Both the position numbers and the translations under genes were made by a program. Positions 10,900-24,249 of a stretch of DNA of 64,000 nucleotides are shown here, one piece after another. The notes under the pieces were generated by a model. That model was not told the DNA's origin. It did no database searches and saw only the letters and a list, made by a program, of their open reading frames with translations. Origin of the DNA: Acephala macrosclerotiorum (taxonomy: Eukaryota; Ascomycota; Leotiomycetes; Helotiales; Mollisiaceae); NCBI GenBank assembly GCA_014904845.1, contig MU119423.1:29495-93494 (forward strand). The letters are read 5' to 3'. Within the stretch, counting starts at the first letter, position 1; each line of letters starts with the position of its first letter.

Positions 10900-11613
10900 T
10901 GCTCAGAAACAGAGTGCGCACAATTCTTGTCCCTCAACACTCACATGTCCCTGGTGCAAACCTCCACTGAAAGTTCCGTTTACAGACTCCCATGTGAGAA
11001 TCAGAAGCCGAGCTTGTGCTGTTCCATGAGGTGAGGCCATCGGATCAGAGAGCCGTCCAATAGAATACGTGGAGCGGCTGTCAGCCTGCCCAAGGGCCGA
11101 GTGCATGTGAAAGTCACTTTACAGAGTCCGACTAACCTTGGACGGATGAACTTCTTAGAACAAGGCTGTATACCTCTTCGGCATATCGCAAGCATTCCAT
11201 CCAAAGATCATGAACGTAAACATAGCCAGCCCCCAGCGAATCACGTGCAAGGGCACGAACGTGCTTTCGTACGAGATACCCCCATCCAATCAGTTATCTA
11301 ATAATTGGACGCGCCCAAGAACTGAGGGATTTAAAAGCTTTGTTGCACGTCGCAAAAAAGGGCATTTCGATGAGGGCGCTGAGGCTGGGGTGTTTGAGCG
11401 CCCTTGGCGCCACATCGTTTCCAATCTCGGCTGAACGCACTAGAGCTGTGAGGAACATCAAGAGCAAACAAGGTAAAATCCAAGAGCGGGGAAAGACGGA
11501 CGGAAGACGAGATGAAAAGGGTTCACTTTGATGTTGGGATGGGTAGATGAGACGTTGGACAGAGAATACCCCATAGAACCTTCGACAAAATGCATTTTTT
11601 TCATCCAAAGCCA
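10900..11613. other. Intergenic, no gene seen
   Basis: Several short frames overlap on both strands but none has family features. The left part could hold the lost N-terminus of the esterase relic. The right part is the 3' flank of the Rqc2 gene. Confidence 0.4.
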
Positions 11614-14600
11614 TCACTGCCTCCCCTTCTTGCTCCCCTTCCCACTCCCACTTCCACCCTTCCCCTTCTGCGACTGGCCCTTGCTCGCTCCTGCCGCACC
11701 ACCAGCCATCATAACCCTCACACTCTTCACGGGCACTACGCCATTAACCTCCTCCACCTTCCACCCCTTCAACAGCTCCACCTCCCTCGGCCACATCCTC
11801 TCCGTATCTGTACTCGACTCATCTACCTTCCCCTTCACAGTCATATCCCCAACCCACCTCCCCAAAATCTCCTTAACGGCCTTCCCCTTCTTCTGCGCCC
11901 CCGGCTGCAACTTAGCCTTGTACTTGAACGTCCCCATCGCCGCCCAAGGCCCACAAATCGGAATCGCCTCCAAAATCTCATCTCCCTTCATCGGCATCCC
12001 CACCAAACTCTCAAACGCGCCCATCTTCTCCTCTTCCCCCTCGTCTAACACCTCCTGTCCATCCTCTAACATCAACCTCCTAATCTCCTCATGCTCAGCC
12101 GTCTGCTTTTGCGTACGTTGATGTTGAGCTCTTCGTCGTTCTTTTTGGAATGCGAGTTCGGCTTCTCGGGCGAGCTTAGCTTTGGCTTCGGCTTCGGCTT
12201 TTTCGCGACCGGCGGTGGCGCCGATTAGTTGTTGGGCAGCAAGACGGTCTTCTTCGTCTTGGTCTTTGTATTTTGTGGCCATCTTTTTGGCTTTGCCTTT
12301 TTTGCCGCGTTTGGACGGGGCGGGACCTTTTTTGGTTGTGCCTGCGGCGCTGGGGGTTTGGGTGCCGGTTGGAGGTTGGGTGCTGTCTGCATATGTTTCG
12401 TTGTCTGAGTCTGGTTCGGGTGCTTGGTTTTCCTCGGCAGCTTCTTCTTTCTTTGAGTGCTCGCCTGCGGGAGTATCACTTGCTTCTGGCTGGTCATGAA
12501 TGAGCGAGGCATCGTCAATTTCAAGCTTAGACATCTCCTCGGTAGGCTCTTCTGTTTCGTCTCCTCCAGAAGCGGTCCGAGTCTGAAGAGCATTTGCCCT
12601 AGGTTGCTCATCCTCTTTCTCATCCTCGGATTCATGATCGTCAGCAATACTACCTTCGTCATCATCCACATTTTCTCTCGAATGGCCATCACCAGTCACT
12701 AGTTGAACTGATGTGCCATGCCCAGACTCGCTAGCAACATCCTCGACCAACCTATGCTTGACATGCCTTGCCTTGCTCTCCTCACTGATCTGAAAAATGA
12801 CTCCAAACCCAAGCAAAAGTACAGCTGGAGGAAGGAAGTTCTTCTTTCCTCGCACCATGAAGCTACCAGTGGGTAAGAACTCGCCGGTAGGTGCAGACTT
12901 TGATACTTGATCAGCATTTACCCACCAGGCAGACATTCCAGCTTTCGAGTCCCACGCAGATGAACACGACACAGCCAGTGTCCCTGCCTGGGACAATGTT
13001 GAAGGAGGAATTGGAGAATCAGGAGTCTTGGGGTTGTTCTTGATAACAACCGTCGCGGCGCCATGTAGATCGGCATGAACATACACATCGCCCTTCTTGA
13101 GGTGCTTTTTGTACAGCATCTCATTCTGCTGAGCATCTTTACCACCAAGCACCAGATATCCATCAGAAGAGATGAACCAAATGAACTTCTCAAACCACAT
13201 CAACTTGCGGACCGGACGCAAGATGGCCTTTTCTTGCTTCAAGCCTTTCTTGAGGTTCTCCGCGATCTTCGCCTCTTGACTCTTTAGAGCAATAGTTGAA
13301 GCTTGCAAAGTCTTCTGTTCCTTATCGGCGGCAGAACGCTTCTGATCGTAGTACTCTGTCGCGTTGGCCCATGGCGATAAGCTGAGGTTAATATCGATCG
13401 TCAGGCGCTTGTCCTCTTTCTTTTGCTTCGGCTCGGGCTTCTCGTCCTCGTCACCGAGATCTGAAGCATCACTATCTGTCTCGTAGGCAGAGTCTTCCTC
13501 CTCCCCTCCAAATACCTCTTCATCCAAGAGCAGGGTGATCGTCCTTTCTTGCAGCTTCAGAGGCAGTTTGATAAGCTCCGCCACGGGGTTCTTTCGTTTT
13601 TGTTCTCTTTCAATAAGCTTGCTGATTTCAACCCAATCCATTCCCTGTTCAAGGAGATCGTTGACACTGTCTATAGCCTCCTGCACCCACTCCGCGTTTG
13701 CTGTAATAGCCTCGGCTTTCCGAATGTGCAACTCCTGGACTTGCCGCAAGCCACCCAAGCGCTTTTCCTGGTCTTGTCGAGCAGCTTCGATTTTCCGCTT
13801 GGCGGTGAGTTCTCTTTCCTCTAATCTGGACTCGAGTCTCTGACCTTCAATGGATGAGAAGAACTCGTCTACAGTCTTATTGAAGCCCTCAAATTCGAGA
13901 AAGGTGGTAGTGGGATCACCCTCAAACTGCTTGGGCCTGAAGGGATGGAAGTCCTCGTACAACACGAACTTCCGCGACTCCTGTCCTGGTGTAGCCTTCG
14001 CCTCATCATAACCATCCTTCTTCTTTGCAATGATGTAGCCCTTCGCGACCTCCGAACTTGTGATCTCCTGTACGACTCGTTGCGCTTCCTGTAACGATCG
14101 CATCAAATGGTCCAGAAGCCCCTCGTTCTGCAGCACATCTGCCGGTTTGAGCATCGAGTCGAATTCCGTTATCCGCATAGCGTGGTCAACCAGCATAGGT
14201 GGGTATTCCGTAATCCAAACAGCCAAAGCCCTTCTCAACTCATCTGTCTTCTTCTTCGCCTTCTTACCTGCCACGAGACTGTCATCTCCTCTGTCCACAG
14301 CCTTTTGTAGCCCATCTCGTAGTCGCTCCTTCGTCAAAGGTGGGATGCCTCCATAGTTCTGCCTATTCTCTAGAGAATATTTCAATCCAACACGCTGCTC
14401 TTCTTGGCCATCTCCTTCCGCCACAATCCGTAGCAATGCCAAGATATTGAGGTCCTTGTCTGTCAGGATGATATTCCCACTAGCGTAGAACTCCAAGAAC
14501 AGTTTATACTGTCCATCGCTGAAGTCAAACTCTATAATCCTGTCTGTACCGACCTGCGAGACTGCTGTGACTCTTCGCGTCTTGAGGACTTTTCGCAATC

Positions 14601-14878
14601 GCTGAACGAAGACGGATGGCGCAGCTGCCGTGGCGCGAGAAAATTCCGTGAGATGGCATCGAAAGCCAGAGTCAATGATAATCTGCTGCTTGTTGTCTGG
14701 CTTCGCGAATTTGACTAGGAAGATCTTCGAGGAGAGGTCGTAGATGTTGGAGACTCGTAGGGTGACTAAGGCATTGGAAAGCTCGTGTGCGATGACCTGC
14801 AGAAGTTAAAAGGTTACAGACAAACATTGAAGGGATAAGGCCTACCTTCACATCGATAGAAGAGAATCTTTGCTTCAT
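11614..14878 (-). CDS. RQC2: Rqc2/NEMF family ribosome quality control factor, 1071 aa
   Basis: Exons 14846-14878 and 11614-14796, with a 49-nt intron between. The first exon encodes MKQRFSSIDVK. Homologs (yeast Rqc2/Tae2, human NEMF) bind stalled 60S-peptidyl-tRNA complexes, recruit the Ltn1 ligase and direct C-terminal Ala/Thr tailing. The NFACT-N domain starts the protein. Asp9, and Asp96-Arg97 in V-G-T-D-R-I, match the yeast residues D9, D98 and R99 needed for tailing. A charged coiled-coil region is near residues 330-430. NFACT-R starts near 544 (W-F-E-K-F-I-W-F, then V-H-A-D-L-H-G-A). An acidic then lysine-rich low-complexity stretch follows. The C-terminal DUF3441-type domain is near 945-1040 (I-P-I-C-G-P-W-A-A-M). 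Length fits yeast (about 1040). The small first exon is chosen because it supplies the conserved N-terminus. Confidence 0.93.
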
Positions 14879-15171
14879 GTTGGTATTGTGAAGCGCAATG
14901 TCGGTTGGATGTGGGATATTTTGGCGGGGCAAAAAGTTCAGGCCAATGATGCATTTGCGCCATCGTCAAATCTCGGCCACCCTTTCCTCTCAAGGATAAC
15001 CAGTATCAACATCAACACCCTTTCTGACTCGTCGTCGATGCCATCGCGTCGCAACAACGTTATCTTCAACTGACGTTCAAGAAGTCTCAGAAGCAGTGCT
15101 ATCTTCAGCTTACCTCCTACAGTATCCCAAACTCACTGCCAGCAATCAGAGCATGCCAGCTGTAGGAGCAA

Positions 15172-15594
15172 ATGGCCGAGCCGAGCCTGATCAACGGGCG
15201 GATAATTCTTCGACTTCGTGACGCGAGAAAGACGATCGAGGATGCGCCAGACCTGGAGAAGCATGTGATGCTGAAAACGTTGCTGGAGGACGAATCTCAA
15301 CATCTTCATTGCATCCAACCAGAACATCTCGACTGGAAGAAGTTCAGGGCCCGAATGGAGCAGAAGCTGGGGATCAGGTTCGACCCGGTGGTTACGGAGA
15401 TCACATGGACAGACATCACTTTTCGCGATAATACTTCACCACAGGACAATTGGATCATAGACGAATGGGACTTTCACAATGCAATTAACGGGATGTATGG
15501 CCAGAGACCACGACGAAGCCAAAACTTAGTTTTCGTCTTGAATATCTACCAGCCTGGAGTCGCCCGCCGGTTCGAGAGGAGCTTCTCACAGTGA
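15172..15594 (+). CDS. Small hypothetical protein, 140 aa
   Basis: Single open frame starting at ATG 15172, divergent from the Rqc2 gene with 293 bp between starts. The protein is soluble, with a charged helix (R-D-A-R-K-T-I-E-D-A-P-D-L-E-K), then D-W-K-K-F-R-A-R-M-E-Q-K-L-G-I-R-F-D, and ends R-R-F-E-R-S-F-S-Q. Codon structure looks real and the reading frame spans the available space. I do not recognise a domain. The divergent promoter suggests co-expression with Rqc2 is possible, but nothing in the sequence proves it. Confidence 0.55.
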   Translation: MAEPSLINGRIILRLRDARKTIEDAPDLEKHVMLKTLLEDESQHLHCIQPEHLDWKKFRARMEQKLGIRFDPVVTEITWTDITFRDNTSPQDNWIIDEWDFHNAINGMYGQRPRRSQNLVFVLNIYQPGVARRFERSFSQ

Positions 15595-16250
15595 GCAATC
15601 CGAGGGCCCAGGATAACAATCAGTTACATGAAGAACTGTCATTTTTTATCTCGATCCCACCGCGGAAGATACAGGACGCCTTGGAACCAGCATGAGGCAC
15701 GGGAGACTGATTCAGCATTCCACCGATCAACCATGCTACCGCACTTTTCTATTCTTCCATTCTCAGCTGAGTCTTTTGCAGGCCAGGTCCATCATTCTTT
15801 CACTCACGTAGATGCTCATTTGTCGTTGCTCACTACCCCGCATTATCCTGCATGGTGGCTATCTGCCCAGGCGGATACCATTGGACTCGAGAACGGTAGG
15901 GCTGAGCCGCCCCCAATAGGTTTCTTTACACGCACTCCCCCTTCGTCGAGGAGGACACGGCAAGTTTCAGCTTCATTATTGTTATGCTTGATGGCATCGT
16001 CTCACTCGCTACTGGTCTTGACGGTCATGATCTATTCAGCAAGTCTGCGGCGTTGTTGTCCATGGTCGACGGGACATCATTCAGCTGAACAGTCTTCGGA
16101 GCTACTGAGTTGCATTTGGCCCAGCCTAGAATGCCTTTGAGGCCTCAAGATGCATATATAAAGTGCAGCCTATGTCTGCTCAATGCTCAGCGTGCAGAGA
16201 ACTTCCGATCCGGATAACCTTTCCCAGTCAGAGCACATTCATTCATCAGC
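15595..16250. other. Intergenic, no gene seen
   Basis: A 170-codon frame at 15628-16140 has no recognisable features and is rich in Ser, His and Arg; I do not call it. The right end is the upstream region of the Rid-family gene. Confidence 0.45.
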
Positions 16251-16944
16251 ATGGCTAACCTCACGCACTTCAATCCAAAATCAGCTTCACAAGCTTACAA
16301 AGGCCTCTTCTCCAATTGTACAATAGTACCGCCGAATACTTCGCTTGCTTACATCTCTACACAATGGGCTGCTGATCCTAACACTGGCGAGTAAGTCGAT
16401 CAAAGTCCACACACATTTCCTCGCTCTGCACCTCTCGGCCAACAACAAGATTTGTGCCAACGCTGACGCTTCCGTTTTATAGACTCATCGAAGGGGTCGC
16501 TGACGATTATGGAAAGCAATCCAAGGTGGTTTGGGGCAACCTCGTCCAGATTCTGAAGGAGCTGGGAGCAACGATGAAAGATGTTGTTCATACCACTGTC
16601 TGTTTCAAGTGAGTAACGTTCGTCGTGATTGAAAAATCCATGCTGATGATTTGACAGGGATTTCAATGATGATATTGGCAAAGAAGTGGTGGAAGCATGG
16701 GTCTCTGTCATGCCGGATGAGGTCAGAACACGCATTCATCTACACTCAACGTCTTCTTCCCAGCTGAAGCTCTTTGGAGACTTTTCTTCTGAGCTACATC
16801 TACACGGAGGGACAATGCTGACGAGTCATCTAGTGGAAAGGAGACATGTTCAAGCCTTCTCTCAGCTTCAACGGACCCGCGCATTTCCATCGCCCTGGCA
16901 TTGTCTACTCTATTCAACTGGTCGCCGCGGTGCCTCCAAAGTAG
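16251..16944 (+). CDS. Rid (YjgF/RidA) family protein, 146 aa
   Basis: Exons 16251-16390, 16483-16608, 16658-16721 and 16834-16944. The spliced length is 441 nt. The Rid pattern is clear: A-Y-I-S-T-Q-W-A-A-D-P-N-T-G-E, then a helix (Q-S-K-V-V-W-G-N-L-V-Q-I-L-K-E-L-G-A-T-M) and K-D-V-V-H-T-T-V-C-F-K-D-F. It ends with I-V-Y-S-I-Q-L-V-A-A-V-P, a normal Rid C-terminus. Canonical RidA hydrolyses reactive enamines and imines and forms trimers. The third intron has a weak donor (GTCAGA) and a length of 112 nt; it is placed because it restores the C-terminal strand. With this model the catalytic arginine of true RidA is not obvious, so this may be a non-deaminating subfamily, or the splice choice is wrong. 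Confidence 0.72.
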
Positions 16945-17527
16945 AAGAGTGCGGTGATGGCACGTGACTACTCATGCAAATGTTTTCAGGATCGTCCCTT
17001 GTTTTATTCTTTCCTTCGTGTCTCCTTCATAGCTGGTCAATTCTAATCAGCACTGCGAAAATCTTGCTTGGTCCTTGTCCGTGTGAAGTTACTTTGCCTC
17101 TAAATTATCACCGCTTTCTACTCAAGCGAGTGCTGCCCTCCCTCCCTCCCTCCCTCCCTCTGCAGCACCTGGCTCATAGAGATTCCTGGTTCGAAATCTC
17201 TTCCTCGTTAGCTCAGCCTCAGCTATCGGCAGCAGTATGCGATATTTCGAAAGTACAGCAACATTTCCGATTGGACCCTGCCGATCATCACAAACTAAGG
17301 CTGGGAGATCCGTCGGACTGGTATCGGTAGTTGATCCCCCCACCTTTGGTGCTTATTGCGTGCTTCTGCGCGTCTTCCCGCCGCGTCGCATATAGCCTCA
17401 TTGACGTTAAATTTCATTGTCACTTCCATAAAATTACGTCCTTCAATTGTGTGTTTCATTTTTTTCTCTCCCAACTTTCCCCAAACGTGCCACAACTTCA
17501 TCTTATCAAAACTGTAACCTCTCCACC
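16945..17527. other. Intergenic with (CCCT)n tract
   Basis: Between the Rid-family gene and the old yellow enzyme. A (CCCT)6 microsatellite lies at about 17136-17160. Positions 17455-17527 are pyrimidine-rich, as is common just upstream of fungal start codons. No gene seen. Confidence 0.55.
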
Positions 17528-19056
17528 ATGGCTTCCTCACCAACCCCTCGAGGACCAACCCCCAAACTCTTCACACCCCTCTCCATCGCCAACAACACCC
17601 TCGCCCTCTCCCACCGCATAATAATGGCGCCCATGACACGCAACCGCGGTGTCCCTCTCCATCTAGACCAACCAGGCAATCCGAACCGAGTCTGGATCGC
17701 AGACGAGCTGATCGCAAAATACTATGCCCAACGAGCTACTCCAGGTGGATTGATTGTAACGGAGAGTATTATGCCATCTCCTGAAGCTGGAGCGATGCCT
17801 GGGGCTCCGGGGTTGTGGTTGAGGGAGCATGGGGAGGGGTGGAGATTGGTTTGTCCCGTCTTTCAATTAGACCTTTCCTTCACTTGCCGTACACTCCAGA
17901 GAAATAATGGGCAAATGTGATAGTACAACTGATGATAGCACAGACAACAGAAGCAGTCCACGCAAAAGGCGGGACTATCTTCGCCCAGTTGACGCATCAT
18001 GGAAGGAGTGCATTGTCGATATTCACTGGCACGCCAGTCTACTCGGCGTCAGCGACACCATACTCTACGGATGAGAAATACACGCACCCTGCTTTCGGGA
18101 AGTCATATTCTGATCGCAAATTTTATAAGGATCATCCGCCCACGGCTATGACCCAGTACGCCCCCTTTTCTTTCTCCAGAATTCGAGGTTTCTGAGAGGA
18201 GCGGGTGTCTCGATAGTTTTCAAGAGCCGAACCCCTCAAGTGCCGAGAGTCTCAATCGCTGAGATCCGCGAGCCCCGAGATCTTCAAGTCCCAAGGCGTC
18301 CTCAAAATCCCTAACTAACCCACGCCCAGGACCGACATCGACAGAACGATTTCAGATTATGTTGCCGCAGCGAAAATGGCAATCAAAAAATCAGGCTTTG
18401 GCGGCGTGGAAGTCCATGGCGGGAATGGATATCTGATTGAGCAGTTCCTATCGTCGAATGTCAATGTCCGAACTGACGATTATGGAGGCAGTCCGGAGAG
18501 AAGGTGTAGATTCGCCTTGGAAGTCCTCGAAGCATTGGTCAAAGAACTAGGACAGGAGAAAATAGCTGTTAGGTTGAGTCCATGGGGCGTATATGGAGAT
18601 GTCCACGACGATGCCCGGTTCGAGACCTGGTCCTTCCTCCTCTCAGAGATCGCAGGTCGCTGGCCCGGCTTCGCATATGTCTCATTCGTTGAAGCTCGTC
18701 AAGATGATCTTTCCTCCTACCCCTCCATCCTCGAATCCTGGGGGAAGGAGAGACCGATTGATCTCAAATGGGCAAAAGACATCCTAGGCAACGGCGTAAA
18801 GGTTATTTCTGCTGGAGGCTGGGATGGAGAAACTTGTTGGGAGGGAATAGAGAGGGGAGATGTGGATGGGATTGTGTTTGCTAGATGGTTTGTTAGTAAT
18901 CCGGATTTGGTGGAGCGGTTGAGGAGCGGGAAGGAGTTGAGTATGTATAAAAGGGGGAAGTTTTATGGTCCGACAAGTAAGAGGGAGGTTGGGTATACGG
19001 ATTATGGAACTTGGGAGGAGGTTAAGGCGAAGGAGGGGCAGGGGAAGACGGGGTGA
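17528..19056 (+). CDS. Old yellow enzyme family FMN oxidoreductase, 419 aa
   Basis: Exons 17528-17848, 17944-18155 and 18330-19056 (1260 nt spliced). The NADH:flavin oxidoreductase/OYE TIM barrel is easy to follow: K-L-F-T-P-L, M-A-P-M-T-R-N-R, Y-Y-A-Q-R-A-T-P-G-G-L-I-V-T-E, F-A-Q-L-T-H-H-G-R, then H207-G-G-N210-G-Y-L-I-E-Q-F-L. His207 and Asn210 are the pair that binds the phenolic or carbonyl oxygen of the substrate. Y-G-G-S-P-E-R-R-C-R-F and the phosphate-binding end D-G-I-V-F-A-R-W-F-V-S-N-P-D follow. The family reduces activated C=C bonds with NAD(P)H. The L-W-H-x-G-R element is here L-T-H-H-G-R. The second intron (174 nt) is long for this window. Cytosolic; the substrate cannot be told. 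Confidence 0.9.
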
Positions 19057-19389
19057 GAAGACAGTGAAATGAGTGTTTTGGATTGAGAAACGTGCGAGGT
19101 GGCTTGGTCAGGCGTGAATCGTGAATGTCGCTCAAGAAGATGCGCACTGATTTGGTGAAAAAGTGGTTTTGACTAGAGCTTCATTTTGGACACCGAAAGA
19201 AGCTGAGCGGGTGCAAGAAGACATCGATCAATAAGCACTCCGTGACTGATGGCTGTGGTACTTCACCTCCCCCGCCATAAAGTCACCCCGCGGTGTTTCT
19301 GAAGATGAGAACTCTTGGAGCTAAGCGAGGAAAGCAAGCGCTATCGATCCTCGCAAGCTTTCGCTCTAGGTTCAACATTACACATTACT
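19057..19389. other. Convergent intergenic gap
   Basis: Lies between the 3' ends of the old yellow enzyme gene and the carboxylesterase gene. Nothing recognisable. Confidence 0.5.
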
Positions 19390-21292
<1,903 letters not shown>

Positions 21293-21986
21293 GGTGAGCT
21301 TCGACAGGACCAAGAGAAGGTTGAGCCCAAAAAGAAGCGAAAGTTTGAGGAGATGGAGACATTTAAGACCGTTCCTGGTATCTGGAATTAGGCCTGATCT
21401 AATCAACCGTACTTACGGCGATCATTTATGTAAACAAACTTGGACTTTGAGTTTGCGTCATTTCGGTATCACGAAAATCTCCATTCACACCCCACAAATG
21501 ATACGCTGGGATCATAATAATTTAGCCCGCGGGGGAATGAAGACCGGCCCGGATGTTCATCAGCTGGTTATGTCGTAAACCGCACTAAAGGTGGCAAATA
21601 GTGTCCCGTAGCAAAATTATGACTCTGCAGAAGATTAGACATAACGTGGTGGAAAGGAGGAAAGAAAAAAAATCGCACTGCGACGAAGGTTTCGAGGCGC
21701 GTCTCGATCACGTGTAGTCTAGCCTAATTAGGCTTAGTACAAGGTGCTCCTCCGCTCTGCTCCGCTCAACCCTTCGAATATTGACTCTAGTTCCTGCAAT
21801 CACCAACATCTGTTTAATATCACGAGCGAACTCATATGGCACACTTCTTTTGAGATATCTCGCCCAGGCATTGGAATGCAACTTCAGAATTCATTTGGGC
21901 ATCTTCGAGCCTGACTGACTGAAATCAGTAGCATCAACACACTCCTCGACGGTACAGAGGTGCTCGCGGGGAGCCACTCATTAACG
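21293..21986. other. Upstream region of carboxylesterase, no gene seen
   Basis: Normal base composition and no convincing frame. It ends at the MITE-like element. Confidence 0.5.
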
Positions 21987-22254
21987 TAACGAGCTGGGCT
22001 TCACGGGTCTGTGCGCCACAGTGCATATTTTCGCCTTTAGCGAGCCACTTTTTTGCCTTAAACTTCAAAAGTCACGACCATCATTTTAGAACTTTACAAG
22101 CACCACTTTTTCAATTTGCCTCAGATCTCAGCTTTGGGCTTCATTTTAGTTGAATTGCGTTTTCGATCCCTTAATCGTCTATAATTCGAGATTTTATTCC
22201 CTATTTTCTTCGAAAATACCCTGAGCGCACAGACCCGTGAAGCCCAGCTCGTAA
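21987..22254. mobile_element. MITE-like element, PIF/Harbinger (Tourist) type
   Basis: Perfect 27-bp terminal inverted repeats at 21990-22016 and 22225-22251 enclose a 262-bp non-coding unit. It is flanked by direct 3-bp repeats TAA at 21987-21989 and 22252-22254. The inverted repeat continues imperfectly inward (a shared TATTTTCG-type segment). A 3-bp TAA/TTA duplication is typical of PIF/Harbinger DNA transposons. There is no transposase, so it would be moved in trans. Assignment rests on TIR and target site only. Confidence 0.8.
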
Positions 22255-23473
22255 GGCTTGTTTTGATGAGCGCCAGGTTTCATCTCGTCCCTGATTCATT
22301 CGGATGATGCCATCCGATCATTCAGGGGTATCATTGGATTCGGTGCTACGGCAGCCAAGTTACATGGCAATACGCCCGTGGTTTCGATCGTTACTCGTTA
22401 AATGTTTAGCGAATGATCGCTAGAAGTTCAGCGTGTCTTTCCCCAAAGCTCAAAATTGCGACGGCATTTCTATGCGCCTTGCTAGAATCACATGAAATTA
22501 TTCTGAAGCATGTTTCTCGAGGGTACGGTTCTTTTGCCATTCAATTCAACTACCAGTATCGTGAAGGCATCTTCATTTTCTGTCGTAAGCTCTCAGGCGG
22601 CAGTACGACATTGGGTTAGGCCATTCGGCTTGGACCCCTGACGGGGGGCTTATCCTTGATTCTCCTTGAAGAGCTTGGAAAATAAGTAGAGACTTTAAGC
22701 TTGTATTTTCAATGGCCCAATGGCACGCGATTGGCTCCAACCTGCACCAATCTACAACTGGTCTCGATTGACCGGGTCTTGGGACGGCGCCTAGACCTCC
22801 AGACATCGTATTCAACAATGATCTCAATTTGATCCCGCAGGAATGTGAGTGTAAGGAAAAGGAAAATAAAGGAAAATGAGAAGGGTGAACAACGCATCCT
22901 ACCCACCCAGGTTTGTTGTAACCTTATGCTCACCGAGGCATTCACAGGGCGGTGCAATCTCGAGTGAGTGCAACGATTGGTTCTGGACTTGTGCATCAGG
23001 TGGCACACACTACCGCACCAAAAATAGGGGTCATGGTGGGGTGCAGTTGCGGCGTGTATCTCTGCATCCATAACTGCCATAGAACTGGTTTCCCATTCAC
23101 ATTAATGATAGTCCCTTCGATAATTCAGAATGGCGGAGGTATCTTGGATTCTTGGCATGCTCTGAAATGGAATTAATTTTTTTGCACTAAGCATAAGGAA
23201 TATTCGGCAGAAGACAACTCACACGGACTCTTGCATTGCGATATGTTTGAAGTAAAGAGATTATTCGAATTGAGTGAGGGAAGGGGGGACAAGGGGACCT
23301 TTTATGCCTCGAACTCAACAACTCAACCTTTTCTACAAATGCAAGACAGCATCTCGACGACAATAGTATCGATCAGCACACAGGGCCACTAGTAGATTCA
23401 TCAGATCTTCTCATCAGATCATTCTTTCACTTCAAGTAAGCATCTTACTCCCACTTCCCCTTCAATTCTCAAA
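22255..23473. other. Intergenic, no gene seen
   Basis: Frames at 22573-23080 on both strands are short and unrecognised. The right end, with a TTTTATGCC box near 23300 and pyrimidine-rich tracts at 23395-23470, looks like the former promoter of the cutinase relic. Confidence 0.45.
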
Positions 23474-24249
23474 ATGAAATTCCAATCTCTTGCTATCGCT
23501 GCCATCATCTGCGCTGTCACAGCGACATCAGTTCCCAACACTCAAGAGCTTGATGCCCCTCGCCTTGAAGCTCGACAAAGTGCTACATCCGACGAGCTGA
23601 TAAATGGCACCTGCAAAGCAGTGACATTCATTTTTGCACGAGGTTCTACCGAGTCTGATAATATGGCGAGCTTTAATGACACAATCTTCATCAGTATGTA
23701 GAATTAACTCAAAACAGGGAACTATCGTTGGTCCCCAAACCTGCCTGATCTGAAGACTACACTCGGTGCCGACCAAGTTGCTTGCCAGGGAGTAGGCTCC
23801 CCATACGATGCCACTCTCGCAGACAACTCCCTGCCTCAGAACACCAGCCCGACTGATATCGGAGCCGTAACCACCATGTTTAACTTAGCCAACTCCAAGT
23901 GCCCAAATACCAAGGTCGTTGCAGGTGGATACAGGTAGCTCCTCCTTTCCTCGATTAAAAAACCCGTGTTCTGATCTTCTCCCAGTCAAGGAACAGCGGT
24001 CATGGGTGGTTCTATCCAAGCCCTCCCAGTAGCCATCCAAGCTTAAGTCAAGGGAGTCGTCCTCTTCGGCTTCACGCGCAGCTTGCAAGATGACGGCAGG
24101 ATTCCAAACTACCGACAAGCCAGACCAAAGTCTTCTGCGCAACTGGCGATCTTGTCTGTAACGGCACGCTTATAACCACTGCGGCGCATCTGACTTACGG
24201 GGTGGATGTACCAGCAGCTGCCAGCTTCCTTGTCTCAACCCTAGGTTAG
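23474..24249 (+). pseudogene. Cutinase (CE5) pseudogene
   Basis: Signal peptide at the start (MKFQSLAIAAIICAVTATSV), then [56 protein letters not shown] and A-A-H-L-T-Y: a cutinase with Ser, Asp and His all present. Two introns, 23666-23717 (GC donor) and 23935-23985, fit. It is broken by a one-base frame change at about 23741-23750, a stop TAA at 24044-24046 where Gln (CAA) is expected, and another frame change at about 24111-24125. Cutinases open plant cuticle and are secreted; this copy should not make active enzyme. Confidence 0.9.

Noticed and set aside
11294..11617. 107-codon minus frame with a hydrophobic stretch
   Set aside because: Overlaps the Rqc2 3' end and has no supporting feature; the hydrophobic run alone is not enough.
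12182..12702. Several long frames in other phases over the Rqc2 gene
   Set aside because: They lie inside the acidic/lysine-rich low-complexity part of Rqc2, where biased codons keep other frames open.
15628..16140. 170-codon plus-strand open frame
   Set aside because: No domain, no plausible codon or hydropathy pattern, and it lies in a normal promoter-sized gap; treated as chance.
17170..17225. Possible tRNA B-box (ggttcgaaatc) near ttagctcagcc
   Set aside because: No cloverleaf can be folded with a matching acceptor stem and the box order is wrong for a tRNA.
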